Source: SAR202 cluster bacterium
Lineage (GTDB): Bacteria > Chloroflexota > Dehalococcoidia > Lucifugimonadales > UBA1123
Assembly: GCA_030743915.1 (NCBI GenBank)
Contig: JASLRP010000592.1
Span: 1-14,527, forward strand
Direction: 5' to 3'
Length of the DNA: 14,527 nt
A model generated the notes under the pieces. It was not told where the DNA came from. It did no database searches and was given only the letters and a program-made list of their open reading frames with translations. The position numbers were made by a program, and so were the translations under genes. Positions 14,478 through 14,527 of this stretch are shown piece by piece (position 1 is the first letter of the stretch; each line of letters opens with the position of its first letter).

Positions 14478-14527
14478 CATATCATAATCCATCTAGGCAC
14501 GGAAAGGGGGTAATTACAGGGTTTCGA

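Noticed and set aside
14094..14492. Minus-strand open frame whose product contains WVRIPSPAP
   Set aside because: That peptide is the familiar out-of-gene translation of a tRNA 3' end, and the rest overlaps the kinase in another frame.
13910..14500. 196-residue minus-strand open frame at the right end
   Set aside because: It is out of frame with the well-supported kinase, has no recognisable domain and also runs through the tRNA sequence.

Overview
The window looks like chromosomal DNA of a free-living, moderately high G+C heterotroph. The mix of gene families suggests a Chloroflexota (SAR202/Dehalococcoidia-like) bacterium: a DszC/HsaA-type flavin enzyme, a Gfo/Idh/MocA oxidoreductase, an enolase-superfamily dehydratase, a DapA-family lyase, a fused HyuA-HyuB hydantoinase/oxoprolinase and an amidohydrolase sit together. 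That placement is inference from gene content only; no rRNA or other phylogenetic marker is visible.

Layout. At the left, on the + strand, are the last 107 codons of an acyl-CoA-dehydrogenase-fold flavoenzyme and a Gfo/Idh/MocA oxidoreductase (354..1505). Everything else is on the - strand and is transcribed right to left, towards these two. In order of transcription: a membrane GAF-domain histidine kinase (14388->12730), a NarL/LuxR-type response regulator (12693->12028), PlsY-like glycerol-3-phosphate acyltransferase (12016->11411), a GNAT-fold acyltransferase (11397->10822), a 1240-residue HyuA-HyuB fusion (10774->7052), an enolase-superfamily acid-sugar dehydratase (7055->5913), a DapA/KDG-aldolase family lyase (5855->4917), an acetylxylan-esterase-like hydrolase (4835->3912), its catalytically degenerate paralogue (3905->2985) and a metal-dependent amidohydrolase (2914->1541). 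Gaps run from -4 to 81 bases, with no clear terminator between them, so one long or several nested transcripts are likely. At the far right, just upstream of the kinase, lies the 3' half of a tRNA-Gly(CCC) gene without a matching 5' half.

How the genes may work together. The sensor kinase and regulator form a matched pair at the head of the array. The hydantoinase fusion and the dehydratase share an ATGA stop/start overlap, so they are translationally coupled. A sugar-acid dehydratase followed by a DapA-family aldolase is the usual logic of a non-phosphorylating (Entner-Doudoroff-like) route from a sugar acid to pyruvate and an aldehyde. The esterase and amidohydrolase could remove acyl and amine/amide groups from a decorated substrate, and the hydantoinase could open a cyclic amide with ATP. 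The working inference is a catabolic locus for a substituted, nitrogen-containing sugar-acid-like compound; the actual substrate cannot be read from the sequence. PlsY and the GNAT protein fit a lipid or acyl-conjugate role and may simply share the transcript.

Most notable: the truncated tRNA-Gly, a possible integration-site scar; the esterase pseudoenzyme 6 bases downstream of its intact paralogue; and altered catalytic residues in several of the catabolic enzymes, which suggest an unusual substrate. No transporter, dedicated transcription factor, CRISPR array or insertion sequence is visible. No stretch longer than 300 bases lacks a gene.
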